The notes beneath the pieces are model-generated. The model made no database searches. It saw only the letters and a program-made list of their open reading frames with translations, and was not told where the DNA came from. Source: DATJLY01 sp963729295 (GTDB lineage Bacteria; Pseudomonadota; Alphaproteobacteria; ATCC43930; CGMCC-115725). Taken from it: DNA of 64,000 bases. Every line of letters starts with the position of its first letter. The first letter of the stretch is position 1. The translations under genes and the position numbers were made by a program. The stretch spans positions 372,001 through 436,000 of the forward strand of contig CAVSNJ010000020.1 of NCBI GenBank assembly GCA_963729295.1, in the 5' to 3' direction. Below are positions 18,071 through 26,637 of the stretch, piece by piece.

Positions 18071-18829
18071 ATGACGACAGGACAGACGCTTGACGAACGC
18101 GCTGACGCGCTCGAGCGCAAGATGAGCAACGAGCTCGACGTGCTCATCTCCAAATCCGCGCTCTTCAACATGGCCGACGGCCAGCTCGGCGCCGTCGGGA
18201 TGGGGCTCGACCTCACCACGAAACACGGCAAGTTCTTCCTCATGGGCGACGATCCGCGCCTGCCCAAGATGCCGGCGAAGCCGACGCTTCTCGACTTCTT
18301 CAAGTACCGCGCCAAGGGCACCAACCATCTGCTGCAAAGCGCCACCCACGCGCTGAAGGCGGGCATGCCCGAGACGACGATCCTCGCCTGCCTCCTCCAC
18401 GACATCGCCAACGCGATCTTCATCAAGAGCGATCACGGCTATTGGGGCGCGCAGCTCATCGAGCCTTATGTCAGCGAGGAAGTGAGCTGGGCGATCCGCG
18501 CGCACCAGGCCCTGCGCTTCTTCCCCGACGAGTTGGTCGGATATTCCTATCCCGAGCAGTACGTGAAGCATTTCGGCCGGGACTATGTCCCTGACGACTA
18601 CATCCAGCACGCCTACAAGCGCGCCCGCGATCACAAATGGTACATGACGTCGCGGATGATCACCGTCCACGACATCTATTCGTTCGATCCCAACGCGGTC
18701 GTGAGCTGGGAGCCGTTCGTCGACATCGTCGGCCGCAACTTCCGCCAGCCCGAGGAAGGATTGGGCAACGACGACAGCGCCTCGGCGCATATGTGGCGCA
18801 CGATCCGGCGGCCGACGAAATACCTCTGA
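18071..18829 (+). CDS. HD-domain protein (metal-dependent hydrolase or oxygenase)
   Basis: 252 residues. The helical core carries LLHDIANAIF (about residues 115-125) with the paired His-Asp of the HD superfamily, and further histidines follow at about 135 and 155 (SDHGYWG, IRAHQ). The fold also includes mixed-valent di-iron oxygenases such as PhnZ and myo-inositol oxygenase, so either phosphohydrolase or oxygenase activity is possible. No GGDEF, nucleotide-cyclase or helicase domain is attached. GGAGGA eight bases upstream supports ATG 18071. It precedes a VOC-family gene on the same strand, and both could act on a small organic compound. Confidence 0.7.
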   Translation: MTTGQTLDERADALERKMSNELDVLISKSALFNMADGQLGAVGMGLDLTTKHGKFFLMGDDPRLPKMPAKPTLLDFFKYRAKGTNHLLQSATHALKAGMPETTILACLLHDIANAIFIKSDHGYWGAQLIEPYVSEEVSWAIRAHQALRFFPDELVGYSYPEQYVKHFGRDYVPDDYIQHAYKRARDHKWYMTSRMITVHDIYSFDPNAVVSWEPFVDIVGRNFRQPEEGLGNDDSASAHMWRTIRRPTKYL

Positions 18830-18870
18830 GAATCTCCCGGCGGCGCCGAACTCCTCCACGCGCGCGGCGC

Positions 18871-18890
18871 TGAGCTGAGCTGAGCTGAGC
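18871..18890. repeat. 5-bp tandem repeat (TGAGC)4
   Basis: Four exact copies of TGAGC lie between the HD-domain gene and the VOC gene, outside any coding sequence. Slippage-prone, but no regulatory role can be shown. Confidence 0.9.
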
Positions 18891-18963
18891 GGCGCGGGGC
18901 CGCCGCTTGTATATCGGCGGCGGAGGATGCAGTCTCGGCGGCACCAGATACTGGGAGGACCGC

Positions 18964-19572
18964 ATGACCATGACGCAGCATGACCAATCACGCTCCGCGC
19001 ACACGGCCAAGAGGGTCTCGCCGGCAAAACTTGCGCATGTCGTGCTGCGGGTGCGCGATTTGGCGGCAATGCGCGACTGGTATAAGACCGTGCTGCAGGC
19101 CGAAGTGACGCAGGAAGCGCACGGACTGTCTTTCCTCACCTATGACGACGAGCATCACCGCATCGCGCTCGTCGCCATGCCCGGCCTCGAAGAGCGCGGC
19201 GACGGCATGCGCGTCGGCATGGACCATATCGCCTTCACCTATCGCAGCGTGGACGACCTGCTCCACACCTACGAGCGCCTGCGCGATGCCGGCATTACGC
19301 CATTCTGGCCGATCAATCACGGCGTCACGCTGTCGTTCTATTATCGCGACCCGGAGGGCAACCGCATTGAGCTGCAGGTGGACTCGTTCGCGACCATGGA
19401 CCTAGGTAAGGCGTATATGCATTCCGACGCTTTCAAGACCAACCCGGTCGGCGTCATCTTCGACCCCGAAGAGCTGTTGCGGCGGTTCAAAGGCGGGGAA
19501 ACGGTGGCGTCCCTGCTGCGCATGCCGCCGCTGCCGCACGGCAAGACCCCAATGGATATGCTGCGAATGTAG
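18964..19572 (+). CDS. VOC-superfamily (glyoxalase/extradiol dioxygenase fold) protein
   Basis: 202-residue metalloenzyme-fold protein. The first beta-alpha module begins LAHVVLRVRDLAAMRDWY (about 22-39) and the second has MDHIAFTY (about 80), with the terminal Glu in YYRDPEGNRIELQVD, the usual metal-ligand triad of vicinal oxygen chelate enzymes (His, His, Glu). This resembles catechol 2,3-dioxygenase-like proteins of the short type, followed by a C-terminal extension of about 60 residues ending in MDMLRM. GGGAGG five bases upstream supports the start. Ring cleavage or isomerisation are both possible. Confidence 0.8.
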   Translation: MTMTQHDQSRSAHTAKRVSPAKLAHVVLRVRDLAAMRDWYKTVLQAEVTQEAHGLSFLTYDDEHHRIALVAMPGLEERGDGMRVGMDHIAFTYRSVDDLLHTYERLRDAGITPFWPINHGVTLSFYYRDPEGNRIELQVDSFATMDLGKAYMHSDAFKTNPVGVIFDPEELLRRFKGGETVASLLRMPPLPHGKTPMDMLRM

Positions 19573-19665
19573 CGACGCCGGCAGCGGCGTAGGTCTCGCG
19601 CCATATCGTCGGGGAGTGGCCGATAGAGGCGCAGGAAAAACCGAGCTCGCCCGCTGCGTCTCTGT

Positions 19666-20892
19666 TCAGTCGCAGCCGCAGCATCCGGCGAGAATGACGC
19701 CGACGCTGCCGGGCTCGCCTGCCGGTGCCGGAACGAAGCGCCCCGGCACGTTGGGCGGCGGCGTCTGACGGCTGCGGCCGTCGACGACGATTTCGCCGTC
19801 GACCAGCACGTAGGAGATGCCCGGAAGGTCGCCGTGCGCGATCGCATCGCCAAGCGTCGTCCCGGTCGAGCCTTCGACCGGCCCGCAGACCAACAAATCC
19901 GCCGGCGCGCCGACGCGCAGGAAACCCACGTCGAGCCCGTGCGCCCGCGCGGTGTTGCCGGTTGCGATCGCGATCGCCTCGCCGGGCGCGAGCTCGCACA
20001 CGGCGGAGAGGTAGAGCACGTTGCGCAACATGCCGCGCGGAATGACGCCGGTGCCGCCGGGCGTGTCGGTGCCGAGCGTCAGGCGGTCGAGCCGGCCCAG
20101 CTCGCGCACGCGCCGGACCGCCAGAAGCGTCGAGCGGTAATTTCCGGAGCTGCAAATCTCGAGCGCGAAACGGGTCTCCTCGATCGTGCGCATAAGATCG
20201 GCGTCGCTCATCGGGATCGGCCCGCCCGAGACATGGGCCGCGATGTCGGGCTGGAGCCACGACAAGATCTCGTAGCCGCAGATTTGGCTCAGTCCCGAGC
20301 GCGAGACGCCGCCGGTGTGCACCTTCACGCGAATCCCGCGCTCCTGGCACCAGGCCGCGTATTGCCGCGCCTCGGCCGGATTGGCGCCAAGCGGATAAAA
20401 CAGGAATTTCGCGAAAGCGACGCGCGCGCGAGCAAGCCGGTCGAAATGCTGTTCCGTCATGCCCGGCACCAGCAGCACCGTGCCGGCATGGAGCTTGACG
20501 CCGCTCCAGCGCACGCGCCCGGTCGTCGCCCGCATCACCTCGGCCAAGGACGTGACGAGATCGGGCGTCAGATTGCCGTAATCGAGACCCGGCGCGTGCA
20601 GTTCGCCGGCCGAAACCATCGTGGTCGTTCCGCCGTGCAGGTAATTGCCGATCCAGCCGATCGCATCCTGCGCCGGCGTCCATTCTCCGAACACGGGATG
20701 GACGTGGCCATCGATCAGTCCCGGCATGACGGCCCCGCCGCGCGCGTCGAGAACGCCGTCGCACGAGGTCGCCTCGGGCGGGTCGAGCGCGGCGATGATG
20801 CCGTCCTCGATCAACAGCGCGCGCACCGACGCCGTCGGCGCCGCAATGTCGCCGGTGAAGAATTCGCCGATATTGGCAACGATCCTGCGCAT
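19666..20892 (-). CDS. Enamidase-like amidohydrolase
   Basis: 408-residue binuclear-metal amidohydrolase most like enamidase of nicotinate fermentation (opens 1,4,5,6-tetrahydro-6-oxonicotinate). Shared features in order: IVANIGEFFTGDI start, PGLIDGHVHP (His63, His65), LHGGTTTMVSAGE, GVKLHAGTVLLVPGMTE, VHTGG (His192), AHVSGGP, LGTDTPGGTGVIPRG and IATGNTARAHGL. Where I align the metal-bridging Glu of enamidase, this protein has Lys162 (FAKFLF), as in amidohydrolases with carboxylated lysine. The tail ends in GCCGCD. GAGGACACG precedes the ATG. A ring-opening hydrolase for a cyclic amide fits the NicC-like monooxygenase at 22471. Confidence 0.78.
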   Translation of the reverse strand: MRRIVANIGEFFTGDIAAPTASVRALLIEDGIIAALDPPEATSCDGVLDARGGAVMPGLIDGHVHPVFGEWTPAQDAIGWIGNYLHGGTTTMVSAGELHAPGLDYGNLTPDLVTSLAEVMRATTGRVRWSGVKLHAGTVLLVPGMTEQHFDRLARARVAFAKFLFYPLGANPAEARQYAAWCQERGIRVKVHTGGVSRSGLSQICGYEILSWLQPDIAAHVSGGPIPMSDADLMRTIEETRFALEICSSGNYRSTLLAVRRVRELGRLDRLTLGTDTPGGTGVIPRGMLRNVLYLSAVCELAPGEAIAIATGNTARAHGLDVGFLRVGAPADLLVCGPVEGSTGTTLGDAIAHGDLPGISYVLVDGEIVVDGRSRQTPPPNVPGRFVPAPAGEPGSVGVILAGCCGCD

Positions 20893-20983
20893 CGTGTCCT
20901 CGCATCCGGCGGCGCGGCAAGAGTACGGCGGCGGCCGCGATCGGCCAACACCGCAGCCGTGGCCGGGAGACGAGCGATCCGGC

Positions 20984-21952
20984 TCAACCCTCGTTGGGCT
21001 GTCGGAAATTCTGCTCTTCGATGTGAGTGGCGAGCCGGCCGAGACGCTCGGCCTGCAAAACGATCGTTTGTCCGACCTTGATGCCGCGTCGTTCGCCCGG
21101 CGGCAGCGGCAGCTCCTCGGGCGAACCGGTGAGGATGAGATCGCCCGGCTGCAACGGCACGATCCAGGACAGGTATGAGACGAGCTCGCCCACGCGCCAG
21201 ATCATGCCGCGCGTGTCGGATTTGAGGCGCGGCACGCCATTCTGTTCCGCGCTCACCACGAGCGCGTGCGGATCGCCGACGATATCGCGCGGCACGATCA
21301 CCGGCCCCATCGGCGTATAGCCGGCGAAGTTCTTCATGCGCAGATTGTCGTTGATCGGCGATGTCCGGCGCAGCTCGCGCCACCAGCCATGATGCATGGT
21401 GAGATCGTTGCCGATCGTATAGCCCGCGACATAGTCCTCGGCCTTGTCCGGCGCGACGCGGTTTGCGAGCTTGCCGATCACCGCCGTTATCTCGAGCTCG
21501 AAATCGAACTGCACGCCGCCGTGCTCGCGCTGGACGGTGTCGCCGTGGCCGCTCAAGGCGAGGCGCGAGCCCAGGAAAATGTCGGGCAGGACGCGCTCGG
21601 CCTTGGGCGGATCGCGCCGCCCGGTCGTGCTGCTCGGCCGGTCGTAATTGTGATAGGTGTGGAAGATATTGGCGGGCTCCGGCACCGGCGGCAGGAACTT
21701 CACCGCATCCATCGGCCGCCAGCCCGCCTCGCGCGCCGGGTCGAGCGCGAGACCCCTGAGCCACTCGTGCCACCGCTCCCAATCGGGCAGCAGCTCGCGC
21801 ATGAGCGGCGCGGGCGCGCCGGGCGTCGAATGGGCTGCGACGATCTGCGCGAGGGTCGCGACACGGTCGTTCACCACGACCGCGGTTGCAGGTTTCCCGG
21901 CCTCGGCGATCGTGCCGACGCCGAAGCGGATCTCGATGCTTTCGTTGGCCAT
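20984..21952 (-). CDS. Fumarylacetoacetate hydrolase (FAH) family protein
   Basis: 322 residues with the FAH catalytic fold. The FDFELEITAVIGK stretch (acidic metal ligands), VAGYTIGNDLTMHHGWW, and LQPGDLILTGSPEELPLPPGER near the end are family hallmarks. FAH proteins hydrolyse, decarboxylate or hydrate 2,4-diketo acids at the end of aromatic ring-cleavage pathways. The ATG at 21952 has only a weak site. It is on the same strand as the enamidase-like gene 91 bases downstream. The mid-part HNYDRPSSTTGRRDPPKAER is unusual. The exact substrate cannot be told. Confidence 0.85.
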   Translation of the reverse strand: MANESIEIRFGVGTIAEAGKPATAVVVNDRVATLAQIVAAHSTPGAPAPLMRELLPDWERWHEWLRGLALDPAREAGWRPMDAVKFLPPVPEPANIFHTYHNYDRPSSTTGRRDPPKAERVLPDIFLGSRLALSGHGDTVQREHGGVQFDFELEITAVIGKLANRVAPDKAEDYVAGYTIGNDLTMHHGWWRELRRTSPINDNLRMKNFAGYTPMGPVIVPRDIVGDPHALVVSAEQNGVPRLKSDTRGMIWRVGELVSYLSWIVPLQPGDLILTGSPEELPLPPGERRGIKVGQTIVLQAERLGRLATHIEEQNFRQPNEG

Positions 21953-21957
21953 GGGCG

Positions 21958-22236
21958 CTACTCGTGATAGATGAGCTTGGCGACGTCGATCGGCTTGTCG
22001 TACATGCCGAGCCTTTTGCCGATCAGGTCCTGGGGCGTCGAACAGGCGACGCCCGTGCGCATCACGAGCCCGATCGGATCGTAACGCTCGCCGTCTGCGG
22101 TTCGATTTGCGCCACCACGAACCCGCCCGAACCCTGCGTCGGGATTATGGTTGGATTCATACCATACCCCCGATAGGCTGCGATCGCCAATGTCCCACCC
22201 TTGCACCGAGGGAGCATAGGCTGGCGCCTCTCTCAT
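21958..22236 (-). CDS. Hypothetical protein or C-terminal gene fragment
   Basis: A 92-codon open frame ending six bases before the FAH gene start. I recognise no family. The last part, GKRLGMYDKPIDVAKLIYHE, looks like a genuine conserved C-terminus, whereas the first 30 or so residues look random. This could be the remnant of a larger gene whose 5' part was lost at a junction near 22140-22240. There is no good ribosome site. Confidence 0.3.
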   Translation of the reverse strand: MREAPAYAPSVQGWDIGDRSLSGVWYESNHNPDAGFGRVRGGANRTADGERYDPIGLVMRTGVACSTPQDLIGKRLGMYDKPIDVAKLIYHE

Positions 22237-22470
22237 CCACGCGCCGCCGGCCGGCCGACGCCGACACGGCGCGCGACCGTTGGACGGGGCTTGCCGCGGC
22301 GGCGGCGCCGAAGCTGGCGGGCCTCAGATTCGGCGAACGCGAGATCGCGTTGGTCCGCACGCCCAACGGCAACGATTACGGCAAGGACCTGCTGCGCCAA
22401 CATTATCGGCAATTCGATCATGCCCGTCCCGACTCGCCGCACCGGCGCGGGCAAACATGAGTAAACCGGC
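22237..22470. other. Non-coding or degenerate stretch before the flavin monooxygenase
   Basis: I see no convincing gene, promoter or terminator here. On the plus strand a frame through 22260-22440 reads plausible protein (LAGLRFGEREIALVRTPNGN) but lacks a start and matches nothing I know. Together with the fragment at 21958-22236 this makes about 510 bases of probable gene debris. A short ATG frame at 22457 (MSKPA then stop) sits just before the TTG assigned to the next gene. Confidence 0.4.
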
Positions 22471-23601
22471 TTGAGCCCCGCGCCTTCCGCCAGAGTGGCG
22501 GTGATCGGCGCCGGCATCGGCGGGCTCGCCGCGGCCAACGCCTTGTCGCGGATCGGCATCGACGTCGCTGTGTTCGAGCAGGCGCCGCAATTCCAGCGCG
22601 TCGGCACCGCCATCAATCTCACGCCCAACGCCGTCAAGGTGGTGGACGGGCTGGGCCTCGGCGCGCAGGTCCGCGACACGGCCTACCGCCCGACCCATCG
22701 CGTGAGCCGCACCTGGGACAGCGGCGCGGAAACCTCGCGGCTCGAAATGAGCCGCGCCGCCGAGCACCGCTATGGCGCGCCGCAACTGACGATGCACCGG
22801 GCCGATCTGCTCGGTGCGCTCGAAGCCGCGCTGCCGCCGGAATCGATCCATCTCGGCAAGCGGCTCGTCGGCCTGGCGCAGGACCCGGATGGCGTCGCGC
22901 TCTCATTCGCGGACGGCACCGGCGCGCGCGCAGCGGCCGTGATCGGCGCCGACGGCATCCATTCCTCGGTGCGGGAACTCGTATTCGGCGAAGCAGCGCC
23001 GCGCTTTGCCGGCATGGTCGGATATCGCAGCCTGATCCCGGTGCGGCGCGTCGCCAACTATGATTCCGCCGCCTTCATCAAATGGTGGGGCCCGACGCAG
23101 CAAAGCATGCTCATCACCTTCCTCATCGGCGGCGGCGAGCACCTCTACATCTTCGCCACGCGCGCCGAGGAGTCCTGGCGCCAGGAATCCTGGTCAAGCC
23201 AGGGCGACGTGCTCGAACTGCGCGCCGCCTACAAGGACTTTCACCGCGAGGCCCGCGACGTGCTGGAAGCGTGCGAGGACGTGCTCAAAACGGCGCTCTA
23301 CGAGCGCGACCCGCTGCCGCATTGGACGAAGGGGTGCGTCAGCCTGCTCGGCGATGCGTGCCATCCGATGATGCCCTTCATGGCGCAGGGCGCGGCCATG
23401 GGGCTCGAGGACGCGGCGATCCTCGCGCGCTCCTTCGCGGCTGGGAGCGACATCGCCGATGCGCTCGAGCGCTACGAAAAGGCGCGGCTCGACCGCGCCA
23501 GCACCATGCAGCTCGTCTCGCGCGAAAACGAATTCCTGCGCACCGGGATCGACGCCGACTGGGTCTATGGCTACGACGCGTGGCGCGCGCCGCTCGCCTG
23601 A
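22471..23601 (+). CDS. FAD-dependent aromatic-ring monooxygenase, 6-hydroxynicotinate 3-monooxygenase (NicC)-like
   Basis: 376-residue class A flavoprotein hydroxylase. GAGIGG (13-18) binds the ADP part of FAD, and SLLGDACHPM (about 290) is the second FAD motif. Overall it follows NicC: HRADLLGAL, VIGADGIHS, FIKWWG, WTKGCVSLLGD and the terminal WVYGYD are all in NicC order, so an N-heteroaromatic acid is a plausible substrate, but salicylate-type hydroxylases are close relatives. The start is uncertain: TTG 22471 or GTG 22495, neither with a good ribosome site, and an ATG in another frame at 22457 hints at a small upstream frameshift. It converges with the aldo/keto reductase. Confidence 0.8.
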   Translation: MSPAPSARVAVIGAGIGGLAAANALSRIGIDVAVFEQAPQFQRVGTAINLTPNAVKVVDGLGLGAQVRDTAYRPTHRVSRTWDSGAETSRLEMSRAAEHRYGAPQLTMHRADLLGALEAALPPESIHLGKRLVGLAQDPDGVALSFADGTGARAAAVIGADGIHSSVRELVFGEAAPRFAGMVGYRSLIPVRRVANYDSAAFIKWWGPTQQSMLITFLIGGGEHLYIFATRAEESWRQESWSSQGDVLELRAAYKDFHREARDVLEACEDVLKTALYERDPLPHWTKGCVSLLGDACHPMMPFMAQGAAMGLEDAAILARSFAAGSDIADALERYEKARLDRASTMQLVSRENEFLRTGIDADWVYGYDAWRAPLA

Positions 23602-23626
23602 TGCGCCGCGCCGGTCGGCCGCAAGC

Positions 23627-24610
23627 CTAGGTGAACGTTCCCTGAAGCTCGGTGATGCGGCGTAAGGCGGCGCTCGAGAGCGGACCCTTCTCCACTGCGG
23701 CCACGGCATAGTCGAGCTGCTCGATGGTCGAATAGCCGACGAGCACCGTTCCGACCGCATCGTTGGCGATGGCAAAGCGCAGCGCCGCTTCGACGAGGCT
23801 TGCGGCGTGCCCCTCGCTCACCAAGGGCTGAAAGAGGCGCGCGCGGCGCACGTCGTCGCCGTAATCCGGGCCTGAGCCCATCGGCGGAACCTTGGGCGAG
23901 CCGAGCGGATGGCGCTCCCCCGAGCCGCTCAAGGCGCCGCCGGCCAGGACTCTGATGATGATGGGGCCGACCTGCGCCGCCCGCGTGTGCTCGAGAAGCT
24001 GCCGGAAATCCTGGGCCGGAAAGCCGGCCTTCATCCTCGCGCCCGCGCTCGGATTGAGGAGGTTGTAGATCACCTGCGCCGTATCGGCGACGCCGGCGTC
24101 GACCACGCGATGCACCGAAGCGGTGTCGCCCTTGGCCGAGATGCCGCAGAAGCGGATCTTCCCCTGCCGCCGCATCCGCTCGAGCGCCGGCATCACCTCA
24201 TCGAGGACCGCAGCGGCCGGCAGATCGTCGCGCTCGCCGCGATCGGAAATCTCGTTGTGAAGTTGGAGCAGATCGACCTGCTCGCGCTGCAGCCGCTTGA
24301 GGCTCGCCGCGAGCAACGTCTCGAGCGCCTCGGCGATCTTTCCGCGCTCGGACGGCACGATGCGAAACTTGGTGCCGACCACGACGTTCGGCCGCAGCGA
24401 CGCCAGGACGCGGCCGAGATTCTTTTCCGACTCGCCGTCGCCATAGAACGCGGCGGTATCGAAATAGGTGATGCCGAGTTCGACCGCGCGCGCGACTGCG
24501 CGCTCCTGATCGGCATGATTTCCCCGCACCATCAACCCGCCGACGGCGCCGCAGCCAAACCCCAGGACCGAGACCTTCATCCCCGTCCTGCCGAGCGTTC
24601 TCAGTTCCAT
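23627..24610 (-). CDS. Aldo/keto reductase
   Basis: 327-residue NAD(P)H-dependent oxidoreductase with the AKR barrel. The opening LGRTGMKVSVLGFGCGAVGG, the catalytic Asp-Tyr region FDTAAFYGDGESE (about 50-62) and VGTKF with the Lys are visible, and VGYSTIEQLDYAV is the late cofactor segment. GGAGGG nine bases upstream supports the ATG. A gap of 23 bases separates it from the GMC oxidoreductase upstream on the same strand, so the two are probably one unit. It may interconvert a carbonyl intermediate with the alcohol used by the GMC enzymes. Confidence 0.88.
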   Translation of the reverse strand: MELRTLGRTGMKVSVLGFGCGAVGGLMVRGNHADQERAVARAVELGITYFDTAAFYGDGESEKNLGRVLASLRPNVVVGTKFRIVPSERGKIAEALETLLAASLKRLQREQVDLLQLHNEISDRGERDDLPAAAVLDEVMPALERMRRQGKIRFCGISAKGDTASVHRVVDAGVADTAQVIYNLLNPSAGARMKAGFPAQDFRQLLEHTRAAQVGPIIIRVLAGGALSGSGERHPLGSPKVPPMGSGPDYGDDVRRARLFQPLVSEGHAASLVEAALRFAIANDAVGTVLVGYSTIEQLDYAVAAVEKGPLSSAALRRITELQGTFT

Positions 24611-24633
24611 CGTCCCTGCCCTCCTGCGACAGT

Positions 24634-26265
24634 TCAGGCCTCGGCGCGCGCCGGCGCGCTCAGGCCGCGCAGCAGATCGGCGGCCTTTTCGGCGATCATG
24701 ATGGTGGGCGCGTTGGTATGGCCGCCGGGAACGGTCGGCATGATCGATGCGTCGATGACGCGCAAGCCTTCGACGCCGTTGACCTTGAGAGCGTCGTCGA
24801 CGACCGCGCCCTGATCCGCGCCCATGCGGCAGGTGCCGACCGGATGATACATCGTGCTCGCCGTCTCGCGCACGTACGTGTCGAGCGCGGCGTCAGTCTC
24901 GACCGCAACGCCCGGAAAAAGCTCGTCCGCGACCATGCCCCGCAACGGTTCCGACTGGTAGATCCGGCGCGCCACCCTGATCCCGTCGCGCAACGTCGTG
25001 CGGTCCCGCTCGGCCGCGAGGTAGTTGTGGCGAATGACCGGCTTCGACATCGGGTCGGCGTCCTTGAGGCTCACCCGGCCGCGGCTTTCGGGATGCAGGA
25101 GGATGATCCGGCTTCCCATGAAGCCGCCATGCGGCTTGCGGATGCCCGGGAACCAGATATGCGCCTCGGGCGCCACCCGATTCATCAGGAGCTCGATATC
25201 GGGCCGAGCGAGACCGTCGCGCGTGCGCAGATAGGCAAGGCAGCCGACCGGCAGGGTCGTCAGATGCCCGCGCGCGAAAACGAGCCACCTGAGGAAGGCC
25301 AGCGTCAGCCGGTCGGCGCGCAGCTCGCGATCGAAGGATTTCATGTGCTCGCTCGCATAGGCGAGCCCGACATGAACATGGTCCTGCAAATTGCCGCCGA
25401 CTTCCGGCGCATCGACGAGCGGCGCAATGCCATGCGCGCGCAGATGATCGGCCGGCCCGATCCCCGACAGCATCAGGAGCTGCGGCGAGTTGTAGGCGCC
25501 GCCCGCCAGCACGATCTCGCGCGCGGCATGAGCGACGATCGCCCGGCCGCCGACGCGGTACTCGACGGCGTTTGCGCGAGACTTGGCGAACAGGATCCGG
25601 GCGGCATGCGCGCCGGTGACCACGGTCAGGTTGCGCCGCGAGCGTGCCGCGCGCAGATAAGTCGCAGCGGTACTCGCGCGCCGACCGCGCGCGATCGTGT
25701 AGTCGCACCGCCCGAAGCCCTCGGGCGCGGCGCCGTTCAAATCGTCGGTCACGGGAAACCCGGCGTTGCGCCCGGCCGCGATATATGCCTGATGCGCGAC
25801 GCTCGCTTCGTCGCCGGTCGCGACCGCAAGCGGCCCGGCGCCGCCATGATGCGCGCTCTCGCCCCTGGCGAAGCCCTCGGCGCGCTTGAAATAGGGCAGT
25901 ACGTCGGCGTGGCTCCAACCGGCAAGACCCAGTTGCCGCCAATGGTCGTAATCGCTCGGATGGCCGCGCGAATAGATCATGCCGTTGATGGTGGAAGAGC
26001 CGCCGACGACGCGGCCGCGCGGGATATAGACACGGCGATTTTCGAGATGCGGCTCCGGCTCGCTGTCATAGCCCCAGTTGAAGCGCATGTCCGTCATGAG
26101 GTCGCGGAACTTCAACGGCAGGCGCAGCCACAAATGCCGGTCGGCATGGCCCGCCTCGAGCAGCAGGACCGTGGCGTCGTCCTCCTCGGTCAGCCGATCG
26201 GCGAGGACGCAGCCCGCCGATCCCGCGCCGACGATGATGTAGTCGTAGCTGTCGCCGTGCGTCAT
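24634..26265 (-). CDS. GMC-family FAD oxidoreductase (choline/alcohol dehydrogenase-like), copy 1
   Basis: 543-residue flavoprotein oxidising a primary alcohol. DYIIVGAGSAGCVLADRL (about 8-25) binds FAD, RGRVVGGSSTINGMIYSRG (about 85-105) is GMC signature 1, GGAYNSPQLLMLSGIGP (about 260) signature 2, and the catalytic region near the end holds MYHPVGTCRMG (His) and GGHTNAPT (His/Asn pair). All are intact. It is the downstream member of a GMC-DUF952-GMC group; the second copy at 26638 is a diverged paralogue, not a recent duplicate. The alcohol substrate is unknown. Confidence 0.9.
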   Translation of the reverse strand: MTHGDSYDYIIVGAGSAGCVLADRLTEEDDATVLLLEAGHADRHLWLRLPLKFRDLMTDMRFNWGYDSEPEPHLENRRVYIPRGRVVGGSSTINGMIYSRGHPSDYDHWRQLGLAGWSHADVLPYFKRAEGFARGESAHHGGAGPLAVATGDEASVAHQAYIAAGRNAGFPVTDDLNGAAPEGFGRCDYTIARGRRASTAATYLRAARSRRNLTVVTGAHAARILFAKSRANAVEYRVGGRAIVAHAAREIVLAGGAYNSPQLLMLSGIGPADHLRAHGIAPLVDAPEVGGNLQDHVHVGLAYASEHMKSFDRELRADRLTLAFLRWLVFARGHLTTLPVGCLAYLRTRDGLARPDIELLMNRVAPEAHIWFPGIRKPHGGFMGSRIILLHPESRGRVSLKDADPMSKPVIRHNYLAAERDRTTLRDGIRVARRIYQSEPLRGMVADELFPGVAVETDAALDTYVRETASTMYHPVGTCRMGADQGAVVDDALKVNGVEGLRVIDASIMPTVPGGHTNAPTIMIAEKAADLLRGLSAPARAEA

Positions 26266-26274
26266 GAGCAGGAA

Positions 26275-26619
26275 TCATCCCAATTCGGGAAAGACGTGCC
26301 GGCCGCTCGCATCGAGCGGCAGCTTCTTCACCCATGACACGGCGCCGAGCGGCATGCTGCCGTAAAGATGCGGAAAGAGCGCACCGCCGCGCGACGGCTC
26401 CCATTTGAGCCTCGGTCCCAGCGATCGGCCATCGACCGCGACGAGGACGAGATCGCCCGCGCCGGCAAAATGCTTCGCCGCCGTCTCGGCCACCTGATCG
26501 GCCGCGGAGAAATGGATATAGCCGTCCTGCCGATCGAGCGGAGTGCCGAAAAACACGCCCGCGCGCTCGGCCGCCCGCCATTCGGATTCGGTGCAGATCT
26601 TGAATATTTCGTTCGGCAT
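26275..26619 (-). CDS. DUF952 family protein
   Basis: Small protein of 114 residues of the DUF952 family, with conserved FKICTESEWRAAERAG, DGYIHFS (His) and LFPHLYG (His). The family is often placed near glutathione-transferase-like or ADP-ribosyltransferase-fold proteins; its biochemical role is not established. GGGAG about eight bases upstream supports the start. It is wedged between the two GMC oxidoreductases with gaps of 9 and 18 bases, so it is surely co-transcribed with them. Confidence 0.85.
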   Translation of the reverse strand: MPNEIFKICTESEWRAAERAGVFFGTPLDRQDGYIHFSAADQVAETAAKHFAGAGDLVLVAVDGRSLGPRLKWEPSRGGALFPHLYGSMPLGAVSWVKKLPLDASGRHVFPELG

Positions 26620-26637
26620 CTTGCCCGCTCCCGCATG

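Noticed and set aside
22457..22474. ATG-started mini-gene (MSKPA) before the NicC-like gene
   Set aside because: Only five codons and no ribosome site; more likely a relic of an earlier start in another frame.
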